NCBI GenBank assembly: GCA_036556905.1
Contig: DATBIM010000108.1
Coordinates: 25,866-89,865 of the forward strand
Length of the DNA: 64,000 nt
Source: 40CM-4-69-5 sp036556905
GTDB taxonomy: Bacteria; Methylomirabilota; Methylomirabilia; Rokubacteriales; CSP1-6
Direction: 5' to 3'
Shown here: positions 27,013-33,819 of the stretch, piece by piece
Layout of the letters: each line of letters opens with the position of its first letter
Position numbering within the stretch: position 1 is the stretch's first letter
Notes under the pieces: model-generated
What the model was told of the DNA's origin: nothing
Database searches by the model: none
Seen by the model: the letters and a program-made list of their open reading frames with translations, nothing else
Position numbers and translations under genes: made by a program

Positions 27013-27192
27013 CTAGTTGTTCGACACCTCCTGGCGGTCGAGTCGCACCAGATGGCGAGGAATCTGGACGACGCGCGCGTCGGACTTCAAGGCAGTGACC
27101 CTGACGGCGAAGAAGCCGAGATCCAGGGCCAGGCGACGGAGCGCGAGGCTCAGCTCGGTGAGAATCTCGGCGAGCTCCTTGAGGTCGTCCAT
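27013..27192 (-). CDS. Small hypothetical protein, 59 residues
   Basis: The ATG at 27192 opens a frame starting MDDLKELAEILTELSLALRR and ending RLDRQEVSNN before TAG at 27013. The N-terminal half is a strongly amphipathic Leu-rich helix, then LDLGFFAVRVTALKSDARV. Third codon positions are as GC-rich as in neighbouring genes, and the charge pattern looks protein-like. No good Shine-Dalgarno precedes the ATG. The 148 nt between it and the next gene upstream show nothing clear. Confidence 0.45.
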   Translation of the reverse strand: MDDLKELAEILTELSLALRRLALDLGFFAVRVTALKSDARVVQIPRHLVRLDRQEVSNN

Positions 27193-27275
27193 CGGGGCGT
27201 GGATCGTAGCCGATGCCGCAGGCTTCCGCCATGTGCAGGGAGGGATAGGAAAGGTTCTGACAGTTCGCCGGCTCG

Positions 27276-27503
27276 CTAGCTCGCTTTCGGGGGCTTGGGG
27301 CCGCGGAGGTAGGAGGTTCGATAGATCGGCTTGGGGATCGAGCGGTCGGTGTCCAGCTCGCGCAACCGGCGCCGGCCTTCTTCAACGGCGAGGGCAATGG
27401 TACGAAACGTGTGCCGCGACTCCTCGACGACCGCGCCAGCATAGTCGACGATGCGCCAGCGCCAGTCGGGCTGATTCGGCTTCGAAAAGGCTGCAACCTG
27501 CAT
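27276..27503 (-). CDS. Small hypothetical soluble protein, 75 residues
   Basis: ATG 27503 is preceded by GAGAGGAG about 11 nt away. The protein contains WRWRIVDYAGAVVEESRHTF, a short alpha-beta looking segment, then a charged helix (AVEEGRRRLRELD) and a basic Pro-rich tail ending GPKPPKAS. This resembles small conserved proteins annotated only as hypothetical. It sits in a run of three small leftward genes (27013-27978) without known function. Confidence 0.6.
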   Translation of the reverse strand: MQVAAFSKPNQPDWRWRIVDYAGAVVEESRHTFRTIALAVEEGRRRLRELDTDRSIPKPIYRTSYLRGPKPPKAS

Positions 27504-27675
27504 GGTGGGCCGCTCCTCTCTTCCGCTTGGGGTGCTCGTCTCAGGAGCGCGGAATCGCTGGAGACGGCGCCTGAGGGTGAGCGGAGTGTATCGCCGGGGG
27601 ATGGCGAGCGCAACCGCCCCCGGCGGGTACCATGACCCGCCTGGGGGCGCTGGAGCCGTCCTCGGCGCTCGGGGC

Positions 27676-27978
27676 TTACTGGTAGCGGAACAGCACCTTG
27701 ATCCGCGGGTACTCCGGCGGCTTGCCCTCGAGGTCTACGATGCGGAAGGTGTTGTCCGGCGCCTCCAGCAGCAGATTGTTGTTGCTGATGGCGACGAACT
27801 TGCCCCACGCCTTCGGCACCGTGACCTCGTACTTGGGTACCAGGCTCTGGGCTTGCGCCTGATCGGGGCGAGCGATCTCGAGCAGCCGCGACCCGCCCAG
27901 CCAGGGCTGGACGGCGATCACGACCAGCGCCACGGCGATGACGGTCAAGACGACCTTCGTGTAGCGGTCCTTGGCCAC
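27676..27978 (-). CDS. Small single-pass membrane protein, function unknown
   Basis: The start is GTG 27978 (VAKDRYTKVVLTVIAVALVV) because AGGAGG lies 5 nt upstream; an upstream start would add nine residues. The 100-residue protein has one N-terminal membrane helix (residues 9-24). A roughly 75-residue domain, probably periplasmic, follows, with VPKAWGKFVAISNNNLLLEA and ending in IKVLFRYQ. The domain looks like a small all-beta fold. No family could be assigned. Confidence 0.75.
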   Translation of the reverse strand: MAKDRYTKVVLTVIAVALVVIAVQPWLGGSRLLEIARPDQAQAQSLVPKYEVTVPKAWGKFVAISNNNLLLEAPDNTFRIVDLEGKPPEYPRIKVLFRYQ

Positions 27979-28114
27979 GGGATCCTCCTGCGGTAGCTGG
28001 TGCACTGCGCTCTGGCGTCACGCGGATGGCCTAGAGTATGCCACGCGCGGGAAGAGGGGGCGGCGGCGACACCGAGCAGCGCCGGAGGGGCCCCGCGGCC
28101 AGCGGCCCGTGGTG

Positions 28115-28120
28115 TATACT
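28115..28120 (+). promoter_or_regulatory. -10 element (TATACT) before the tRNA-Ser(GCU)/tRNA-Arg pair
   Basis: TATACT lies 17 nt before the first base of the tRNA-Ser(GCU) gene. A start about 7 nt later would leave a short 5' leader for RNase P. No strong -35 hexamer is visible. Confidence 0.45.
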
Positions 28121-28137
28121 GACCCGGCTTCGCTCCT

Positions 28138-28231
28138 GGAGAGGTGGCCGAGTCGGCCGAAGGCAGCCGCCTGCTAAGCGGTTACAGGGGCAAAACCTCT
28201 GTCCCGGGTTCGAATCCCGGCCTCTCCGCCA
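28138..28231 (+). tRNA. tRNA-Ser (anticodon GCU)
   Basis: The acceptor stem GGAGAGG pairs with CCTCTCC. The anticodon loop CTGCTAA inside CCGC/GCGG gives anticodon GCT, reading AGC and AGU. A long variable arm, T-loop GTTCGAATC and encoded CCA are present. One base separates it from tRNA-Arg. Confidence 0.95.
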
Positions 28232-28232
28232 C

Positions 28233-28309
28233 GCGCCCTTAGCTCAGATGGACAGAGCGTCGGACTACGAATCCGAAGGCCAGAGGTTCGAATCCTCTAG
28301 GGCGCGCCA
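28233..28309 (+). tRNA. tRNA-Arg (anticodon ACG)
   Basis: The acceptor stem GCGCCCT pairs with AGGGCGC. The anticodon stem TCGGA/TCCGA encloses CTACGAA, so the anticodon is ACG, the substrate for A34-to-inosine editing. CCA is encoded. It lies one base after tRNA-Ser(GCU) and 74 nt before tadA, whose product edits this anticodon. Confidence 0.96.
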
Positions 28310-28383
28310 CTCCCCCTCGAAGCCCGGCCCGCTGCTTGATTTGCCGGACTGATGCGGGTAGCGTAGGAAAACCGCGGGCGCCG

Positions 28384-28908
28384 ATGGAGCGTCAGTCCGA
28401 GCGTCCCCAGCCTGCCGCCGAGCGCGATCCTCGCGACGAGGAGTTCATGCGGCAGGCCCTCGCCGAAGCGAGGCGGGGACTGGACGCCGGCGAAGTGCCA
28501 GTGGGCGCCGTCGTGGTGGTCGGCGGCGCGGTGATCGCGCGCGCACATAACGCGCCCATCGCTCGGCGAGATCCCACGGCCCACGCCGAGATCCTGGCGT
28601 TGCGGGAGGCGGCGCGGGCGCTCGGGAACTACCGGTTGACGGGCGCGACGCTCTACGCCACTGTCGAGCCGTGCCCGATGTGCTGCGGGGCGGCGCTGCA
28701 AGCCCGCATCGCCCGGCTCGTCTACGGGGCGGCCGACCCGAAGGCCGGCGCGGTCGGCTCGCTGTACCGCTTGCTCGAGGATCCGCGCCTGAATCACCGG
28801 GTGCCGGCGACGGGCGCGGTCCTGGAAGCGGCGAGCACGGCGCTGCTGAACGAGTTCTTTGAGACGAAGCGTGGACAGCGACGCGGAGGGGTGGCCGAGC
28901 CCGGTTGA
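28384..28908 (+). CDS. tadA: tRNA-specific adenosine deaminase TadA
   Basis: Deaminates A34 to inosine in tRNA-Arg(ACG). From ATG 28384 the protein is 174 residues; ATG 28447 would give a core-only version. Zinc and catalytic motifs are intact: HAE in DPTAHAEILALREAARALG (His67, Glu69) and PCPMC (Cys97, Cys100). Its last eight codons lie inside the following tRNA-Ser(CGA) gene: the TGA at 28906 is within the tRNA, a 24-nt same-strand overlap. The tRNA-Arg(ACG) substrate gene is just upstream. Confidence 0.95.
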   Translation: MERQSERPQPAAERDPRDEEFMRQALAEARRGLDAGEVPVGAVVVVGGAVIARAHNAPIARRDPTAHAEILALREAARALGNYRLTGATLYATVEPCPMCCGAALQARIARLVYGAADPKAGAVGSLYRLLEDPRLNHRVPATGAVLEAASTALLNEFFETKRGQRRGGVAEPG

Positions 28909-28979
28909 AGGCGTCCGACTCGAAATCGGATAGGGGCCCAGAAGGTCTCTCGGGGGTTCAAATCCTCTCCCCTCCGCCA
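28885..28979 (+). tRNA. tRNA-Ser (anticodon CGA), overlapping tadA
   Basis: The acceptor stem GGAGGGG pairs with CCCCTCC. The anticodon stem TCCGA/TCGGA holds loop CTCGAAA, giving anticodon CGA (reads UCG). The variable arm is long and CCA is encoded. The T-stem uses two G-U pairs. Its first 24 bases also encode the C-terminus of TadA. Confidence 0.92.
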
Positions 28980-29000
28980 TTTTTTCGCAGCGTGCAGCCG

Positions 29001-29093
29001 GGAGGGGTGACCGAGCGGCCGAAGGTGCGGCACTGGAAATGCCGTGCACGGGTAATCCCTGTGCCGTGGGTTCAAATCCCACCCCCTCCGCCA
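29001..29093 (+). tRNA. tRNA-Ser (anticodon GGA)
   Basis: The acceptor stem GGAGGGG pairs with CCCCTCC. The anticodon stem CGGCA/TGCCG encloses CTGGAAA, giving anticodon GGA (reads UCC and UCU). A long variable arm, T-stem GTGGG/CCCAC and encoded CCA are present. It lies 21 nt after tRNA-Ser(CGA). Confidence 0.95.
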
Positions 29094-29106
29094 CCTTATC
29101 AACGGC

Positions 29107-29379
29107 GTGGCCGTGCTAGACGGGGAGGTAGCGGTGCCCTGTAGCCCGCAATCCGCTCCAGCGGGGTCGAATCCCCTTTCGAGGGCGGGTCGTGTTGAAT
29201 GAGCCTCGTGGGACGGCATTGAAGGTTGGGCCCTACGCAACGGGAATCGTCGAACCCCGCCAGACCCGGAAGGGAGCAACGGTAAGGCGACCCTCTCGTG
29301 TGCCGTGGGAGTACCTGACTGGAGTCGGCTCCGCGGGGAGATCGCAGGACGGCGCGTTCGACGGAGGGTGCACGGCCAC
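29107..29379 (+). ncRNA. ffs: Signal recognition particle RNA, large bacterial type
   Basis: The ends pair perfectly over ten bases (GTGGCCGTGC at 29107-29116 with GCACGGCCAC at 29370-29379). The conserved SRP apical core is seen around AGACCCGGAAGGGAGCAACG (helix 8, the GGAA tetraloop and the Ffh-binding internal loop). The 5' part has the Alu-domain signature GGTAGCGGTGCCCTGTAGCC, so this is the roughly 270-nt large form rather than the 110-nt 4.5S form of Proteobacteria. It lies between tRNA-Ser and dnaX, the usual place in many bacteria. Confidence 0.92.
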
Positions 29380-29385
29380 TTTAGT

Positions 29386-29446
29386 ATCGGAGCGCCTGCC
29401 CGCCTTGAGCCGAGGGTGGCGAGCGAGAGGTAGGCGGGGCTCCGAT
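29386..29446 (+). terminator. Strong two-part hairpin between SRP RNA and dnaX
   Basis: ATCGGAGC (29386-29393) pairs perfectly with GCTCCGAT (29439-29446), and CCCGCCT (29399-29405) with AGGCGGG (29432-29438), leaving a five-base bulge and a large loop. It could end the SRP transcript or form a structured dnaX leader; the dnaX GTG is 15 nt beyond. There is no U-tract. Confidence 0.5.
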
Positions 29447-29460
29447 CGTGGAGTCCACCG

Positions 29461-31107
29461 GTGAGCTATCAGGTCTTGGCGCGGAAGTGGCGGCCGCAGA
29501 CGTTTGAGGCCGTCGTCGGTCAGGACGCCATTACCCGGACCCTGCGGAACGCCCTGGCCGCGGCCCGGATCGCCCATGCGTACCTGTTCGCGGGCCCGCG
29601 GGGGGTCGGCAAGACGACCACGGCCCGGCTCCTGGCCAAGGCTCTGCTCTGCCCCGAGCGACGCGGCGCCGACGCCTGCGGGGTCTGCTCCGTCTGCCAG
29701 GAGGTGCAGGCCGGCACCATCGTGGACGTTATCGAGATCGACGCGGCCTCCAACCGCGGGATCGACGAGATCCGGACGCTGCGCGAGAACGTGAAGTACG
29801 CGCCGGCGCGCGGGCGCTACAAGGTCTACATCATCGACGAGGTGCACCAGCTCACGGCCCACGCCTTCGATGCCCTGCTCAAGACGTTAGAGGAGCCGCC
29901 CAGCCACGTCGTGTTCGTGCTGGCCACCACCGACCCCCGCGACATCCCGGCCACCGTGCTGTCCCGGGTGCAGCGCTTCGACTTCCGACCGATCCCGCCG
30001 GACACCCTGGCCGGCAGCCTCGAGCGCATTCTCAGCCAGGAGAAGATCCCCTTCGAGCCGGCGGCGCTGCCCATCGTGGTGCGCGCGGCCGAGGGCTCTC
30101 TGCGAGATGCCCTGTCGCTGCTGGACACCGCGATCGCCTATGGCGAGGGTCGTCTGGAGGCCGCCACCGTGGCCACGCTGCTCGGGGCCACCGCACCGGC
30201 CGAGGTCCTGGACTTCGGTGCGGCCCTGGTGGGACACGACACGGCCGCGGCCCTGGAGGCCATCGATCGGGCCGTCCGTGAGGGCGAGGATCTGGTGGCC
30301 TTCACGCGCGACATCGTCGAGCTGCTCCGCCGGGCGCTGGTGCTCAAGGCGGCCCCCCGGGCCCAGCTGGCCGACCTCGCCGCCAGCGAGGCCAATGCGC
30401 TGCGCAAGCTGGGCGAACCCGTGAGCCTCGACGAGCTCCTCTACCTCCTGCGCGCCTTCGTGGAGGCCGACACGCTCATGCGCGAGTCACCCCACCCGCG
30501 AGTCGAGCTCGAGGTCGCCGCGGTGTGCGCCACCCGGCGTCCGGTGCCCCAGGCCATCGACGACGTCCTGCGCCGTCTCGACGAGGCCCAGGCCCAGCTC
30601 GCGCACTACGCGCCCAGCCCACCGCCGGTGGCGCCGGTGCAGGAGAATCTGCTGTCGGGGCGGGCTGCCCCATCGCCGCGGGCCCCGCAGCCGGCACCTC
30701 GCGAGCCGGCGCCACGGCCAGCCGGCACGCCCCCCGCGACGCCATCACCCGGCGAGGACCTGGCAACCGTGTGGCAGCGGGTCGTTGACGAGGTGATGCG
30801 CAAGAAGCCGATGCTGGGGGCCGTGCTGGCCCAGGCCACGCCGCTCGGTGTCGCCAGCGGCGAGCTGACCATCGCGGTAGCCGGCAACCATTTCCACCGA
30901 GAGCTCCTGACCGATCGAGCGAACCGAGAGCTGGTGCTGACGGGAGTCCGCCGGTGGCTTCGGGACGTCGAGCGGCTCAGCGTGAGCGAAGCGCCGGGGG
31001 TCGGCCGGGACGCGACTGCGCACCCGGCCGTGCAGGCGGCGCTGGCCGAGCTTGAGGGCGAGGTGGTCGCGGTACGCCCGCGGCCATCGGAAGGAGAGGG
31101 GCAGTGA
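29461..31107 (+). CDS. dnaX: DNA polymerase III subunit gamma/tau
   Basis: Clamp-loader ATPase, 548 residues from GTG 29461 (SYQVLARKWRPQTFEAVVGQ). Walker A is GPRGVGKTTTARLLAK, the zinc module lies in CPERRGADACGVCSVCQ, Walker B/DEAH-like is YIIDEVHQLTAHAFDALLK, and the sensor SRVQRFDFRPI is present. A Pro-rich linker (about residues 385-430) leads to a C-terminal domain that in tau contacts the polymerase. No A-rich slippage run for a short gamma form was seen. The stop overlaps the ybaB start (GTGA). Confidence 0.96.
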   Translation: MSYQVLARKWRPQTFEAVVGQDAITRTLRNALAAARIAHAYLFAGPRGVGKTTTARLLAKALLCPERRGADACGVCSVCQEVQAGTIVDVIEIDAASNRGIDEIRTLRENVKYAPARGRYKVYIIDEVHQLTAHAFDALLKTLEEPPSHVVFVLATTDPRDIPATVLSRVQRFDFRPIPPDTLAGSLERILSQEKIPFEPAALPIVVRAAEGSLRDALSLLDTAIAYGEGRLEAATVATLLGATAPAEVLDFGAALVGHDTAAALEAIDRAVREGEDLVAFTRDIVELLRRALVLKAAPRAQLADLAASEANALRKLGEPVSLDELLYLLRAFVEADTLMRESPHPRVELEVAAVCATRRPVPQAIDDVLRRLDEAQAQLAHYAPSPPPVAPVQENLLSGRAAPSPRAPQPAPREPAPRPAGTPPATPSPGEDLATVWQRVVDEVMRKKPMLGAVLAQATPLGVASGELTIAVAGNHFHRELLTDRANRELVLTGVRRWLRDVERLSVSEAPGVGRDATAHPAVQAALAELEGEVVAVRPRPSEGEGQ

Positions 31108-31418
31108 AGGGCTTCGGCAACCTCATGAAGGAAGCGCAGCGGCTGCAGCAGCAGATGCAGGAGCTCCAGGAGCAGGTGGCCCAGAAGAAGGTCCAGGCGA
31201 CGGCGGGCGGTGGCATGGTGACGGTCGAGGTCAATGGCCGCCAGGAGGTCCTGGCCATCAAGATCGACCCCGAAGTCATCAACCGGGACGATCCCCAGAT
31301 GCTGGAGGACCTCGTTCTGGCCGCGTGCAACGAGGCGCTCCGCAAGTCGCGGGAGCTGGTGCAGCAGGAGCTGGGCAAGCTGACGGGTGGGCTGAAGATC
31401 CCCGGGCTGAGCCCGTAG
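31104..31418 (+). CDS. ybaB: Nucleoid-associated protein YbaB/EbfC family
   Basis: Small dimeric DNA-binding protein of 104 residues. The N-terminal helix FGNLMKEAQRLQQQMQELQE and the beta segment GGGMVTVEVNGRQEVLAIKI are the family hallmarks, followed by LEDLVLAACNEALRKSRELV. The start is GTG overlapping the dnaX stop, and recR begins 6 nt after its stop, giving the conserved dnaX-ybaB-recR operon. Confidence 0.95.
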   Translation: MKGFGNLMKEAQRLQQQMQELQEQVAQKKVQATAGGGMVTVEVNGRQEVLAIKIDPEVINRDDPQMLEDLVLAACNEALRKSRELVQQELGKLTGGLKIPGLSP

Positions 31419-31424
31419 GCGGCG

Positions 31425-32027
31425 GTGGCCCACTACCCGGAACCGGTCGCCCGGCTCATCGACGCATTGCAGCGGCTGCCGGGGATCGGCCCCAAGACGG
31501 CGCAGCGGCTGACCTTCTTCTTGCTCAAACGGCCGGTCGATGAGGTGCGCGAGCTCAGTGAGGCGCTCCTGGCCGTGAAAGAGCGCATCGTCTACTGCCG
31601 GGTGTGCTTCAACGTCACCGACCAGGACCCCTGCCGAATCTGCGCCGACCCCTCGCGCGACCATCGACTCATCTGCGTCATCGAGGAGCCCAACGACCTG
31701 CTGGCAATGGAACGGACGGGCGAATACCGGGGCCAGTACCACGTGCTGCTGGGCGCGCTCTCCCCGCTCGATGGCATCGGGCCCGAGGACCTCAAAGTGC
31801 GCGAGCTCCTGGCCCGCCTGGACGCCGGCGGGACCACCGAGGTGATCCTCGCCACCAACCCCAACGTGGAGGGTGAGGCCACCGCGCTCTATCTGGCCAA
31901 GCTCCTGCGCCCGCTCGGCGTGCGGGTCACACGCATCGCGCGCGGGCTGCCGGTCGGCGGCGACCTGGAGTACGCGGATCAGGTTACGCTCTCCAAGGCC
32001 CTCGAAGGGCGCCGCGAGATCGGATAG
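31425..32027 (+). CDS. recR: Recombination protein RecR
   Basis: Ring-forming partner of RecF and RecO in RecA loading at gaps, 200 residues from GTG 31425. The helix-hairpin-helix LIDALQRLPGIGPKTAQRL, the zinc finger CRVCFNVTDQDPCRIC, the TOPRIM acidic start LICVIEEPNDLLAMERTGEY and the C-terminal Walker-like segment with LPVGGDLEYADQVTLSKAL are all present. It closes the dnaX-ybaB-recR operon; tRNA-Asn follows 48 nt later. Confidence 0.96.
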   Translation: MAHYPEPVARLIDALQRLPGIGPKTAQRLTFFLLKRPVDEVRELSEALLAVKERIVYCRVCFNVTDQDPCRICADPSRDHRLICVIEEPNDLLAMERTGEYRGQYHVLLGALSPLDGIGPEDLKVRELLARLDAGGTTEVILATNPNVEGEATALYLAKLLRPLGVRVTRIARGLPVGGDLEYADQVTLSKALEGRREIG

Positions 32028-32075
32028 CGCGGAGGTTTGGAGGGCGGCGCGGGGCTGCTGTAGAGTAAAGAGCAT

Positions 32076-32151
32076 TCCCCGGTAGCTCAGTCGGTAGAGC
32101 GGGTGACTGTTAATCACTAGGTCGCAGGTTCGAGTCCTGCCCGGGGAGCCA
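32076..32151 (+). tRNA. tRNA-Asn (anticodon GUU)
   Basis: The acceptor stem TCCCCGG pairs with CCGGGGA. The anticodon loop CTGTTAA gives anticodon GTT. T-arm GCAGG/CCTGC with loop TTCGAGT is normal, and CCA is encoded. Confidence 0.96.
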
Positions 32152-32243
32152 TTCCTCCGTTCGCTGGGCGGCGCTCGCGTGCAAGTGTTGACCTCCCGCC
32201 CGGCATCGCTGTAGTGTTGACGCGTCGTGTGGGACGCTCCTCG

Positions 32244-32519
32244 ATGCCCGCACCACCGCTGTCCCGAATGGAGCCCGACGAGGTCGCCAGGGTCCTGACT
32301 GCCTTCATCAACACCCACGTCATGGCCCGCGGCCGGCCGATGCACCCGGACGATGCGTTCGAGGCGGCCGGGGTCGATTCCATGGCGCTACTGAAGATCC
32401 TCGTCTTCGTCGAGAAGCGGTTCGGCTTCTGGATGCCCGACGAGGACCTCGTGGAGGACAATCTCACGTCGCCCCGCGCGCTGGCGAACTACATCTGTCG
32501 CCGCGGCATCGCTTCCTAG
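32244..32519 (+). CDS. Acyl (or peptidyl) carrier protein
   Basis: A 91-residue carrier protein from ATG 32244; alternatives are ATG 32268 or an upstream GTG at 32214. The phosphopantetheine site is GVDSMALLKIL with Ser46. The second half (FGFWMPDEDLVEDNLTSPRA) matches helix III and IV of carrier proteins. It is unlike the fatty-acid AcpP, being less acidic and with SM rather than SL at the attachment site, and no fabD/fabF lies nearby. It is the first gene of a rightward five- or six-gene operon, so it probably tethers the substrate or product of that pathway. Confidence 0.9.
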   Translation: MPAPPLSRMEPDEVARVLTAFINTHVMARGRPMHPDDAFEAAGVDSMALLKILVFVEKRFGFWMPDEDLVEDNLTSPRALANYICRRGIAS

Positions 32520-32535
32520 CGAGAGTCGGCTGACC

Positions 32536-33819
32536 ATGCGGCGGCTGCCCTTGCGCGGAGCCGATCTGGTCCTCGTCGGCATGCAGTCGCTGTGGGGAAG
32601 GGCGGAGCCGAGCCACAACACCCTCCTGGTCGTCGAGTGTGACCGCGCGCCGGAGCCGGAGCGGATCCGCCAGGCCCTCGACCGGTTCCTGGACTTCTGC
32701 CCCTGGCCGGCGGCCCGCCTCCGCCGTCCCCTTCCCTGGGGCCGGCTGTCCTGGATGGCCGGCGGGCGGGACACCCTCGCGCTTCCTCCGGTGACGCACC
32801 ATCCGGTCGCCTCGAGAGACGAGGTCCACCGCCAGCTCGAGGCCGAGCTCAATACACCCATTGATCCGAGGCGGCAGGCGCCGGTCCGCTTCCTCGTCGT
32901 GGACACCTTCCTGGTGATGACGTGGTTTCATCCCCTGATGGATCCGCGGGGCGGCCAGAATCTGCTGGCCCATCTGTCGGGGCTCGCCGAGCAGGGCGGC
33001 CGGCCGCCCTGGAACGGCGTGACGCCGCGCTTCGTTCCAGCCCGGGACCCGCGACCGCTCAAGGAGCGCGGCCGGGTCGCCCGCCGCAGCGTCGAGTACA
33101 TGACGACCCTGGCGCCGGTCCCGCCGGTGTCGCCGGGATCGCGGCTGGACTCCCCGGGCCGCGTCCGCTTCCGCCAACAGAGCTTCGACGCGGACGCGTC
33201 ATCGGAGAATGGCAATCGCGCCACCCGCGAGATCTGCTGGCGCCTGGCCGTGGTCGGCAAGGCCATGACCGAGCTCTGGGAACGGCGGAGGCTGCCCGAC
33301 GTTCCCTTCCTCGTGCCCATCTCGGTGGACTTGCGGGCCACGGGCGATCCGGAACCGACGTTCGGAAACTCACTGGCGTTTCACTTCGCCCGGTTCAGGT
33401 CCGCCGAGGCCGCCGACGTCCCGGCCCTGGCCCGGGCTCTGCGTCAGCAGATGGCGGAGGCCGTTCGCGACGGGCAGATCGAGGCGAACGCCGTGGCCAT
33501 GGAGTTCCTGACGTATCGGCCGCGCCGGATGATGTTGCGGGCGCTGCCCTGGATGGCATCCCGGGAGACGTTTTCCTTCAACTGCGCGGATATCACGGAC
33601 TTTCCCAGGGCGATGCCGACGGTGTTCGGCCGGCGGGTCGTCAACGCCTACCATGTGCCCGCCGTGCTGCCCCGTCCCGGGATCGGCGTCTTCTTCAACC
33701 GCTGTGGGAGGCAGAACAACGTCGTGATCGCGTGGGTCGAGGGGGCGGCCGACGAGGGCGAGGTGGACAGGATCATGGAGGTCGTCGAGGAGGGGATGGA
33801 GTGGGCCCGTCTGCCCTGA
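32536..33819 (+). CDS. Condensation-domain-like acyltransferase
   Basis: A 427-residue protein whose N-terminal half has the chloramphenicol-acetyltransferase-like fold marker HxxxD in TWFHPLMDPRGGQNLL (His132, Asp136), the catalytic motif of NRPS condensation domains, wax-ester synthases and PapA-type acyltransferases. Later segments SFNCADITDFPRAMPTVFGR and GIGVFFNRCGRQNNVVIAW match the second subdomain and its closing strand. It starts 16 nt after the carrier-protein gene, so it likely moves an acyl group between that carrier and an amine or alcohol. The motif carries Met-Asp-Pro rather than the usual x-Asp-Gly. Confidence 0.8.
   Translation: MRRLPLRGADLVLVGMQSLWGRAEPSHNTLLVVECDRAPEPERIRQALDRFLDFCPWPAARLRRPLPWGRLSWMAGGRDTLALPPVTHHPVASRDEVHRQLEAELNTPIDPRRQAPVRFLVVDTFLVMTWFHPLMDPRGGQNLLAHLSGLAEQGGRPPWNGVTPRFVPARDPRPLKERGRVARRSVEYMTTLAPVPPVSPGSRLDSPGRVRFRQQSFDADASSENGNRATREICWRLAVVGKAMTELWERRRLPDVPFLVPISVDLRATGDPEPTFGNSLAFHFARFRSAEAADVPALARALRQQMAEAVRDGQIEANAVAMEFLTYRPRRMMLRALPWMASRETFSFNCADITDFPRAMPTVFGRRVVNAYHVPAVLPRPGIGVFFNRCGRQNNVVIAWVEGAADEGEVDRIMEVVEEGMEWARLP

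Noticed and set aside
27017..27574. 185-codon rightward open frame in the small-gene region
   Set aside because: Ser/Arg-rich shadow of the leftward small genes at 27013 and 27276, with no ribosome site or motif.
26213..29093. A tRNA-Sec among the long-variable-arm tRNAs
   Set aside because: All four long-arm tRNAs have serine anticodons (UGA, GCU, CGA, GGA) and normal 7-bp acceptor stems; none has UCA. A tRNA-Sec, if present, is outside the window.
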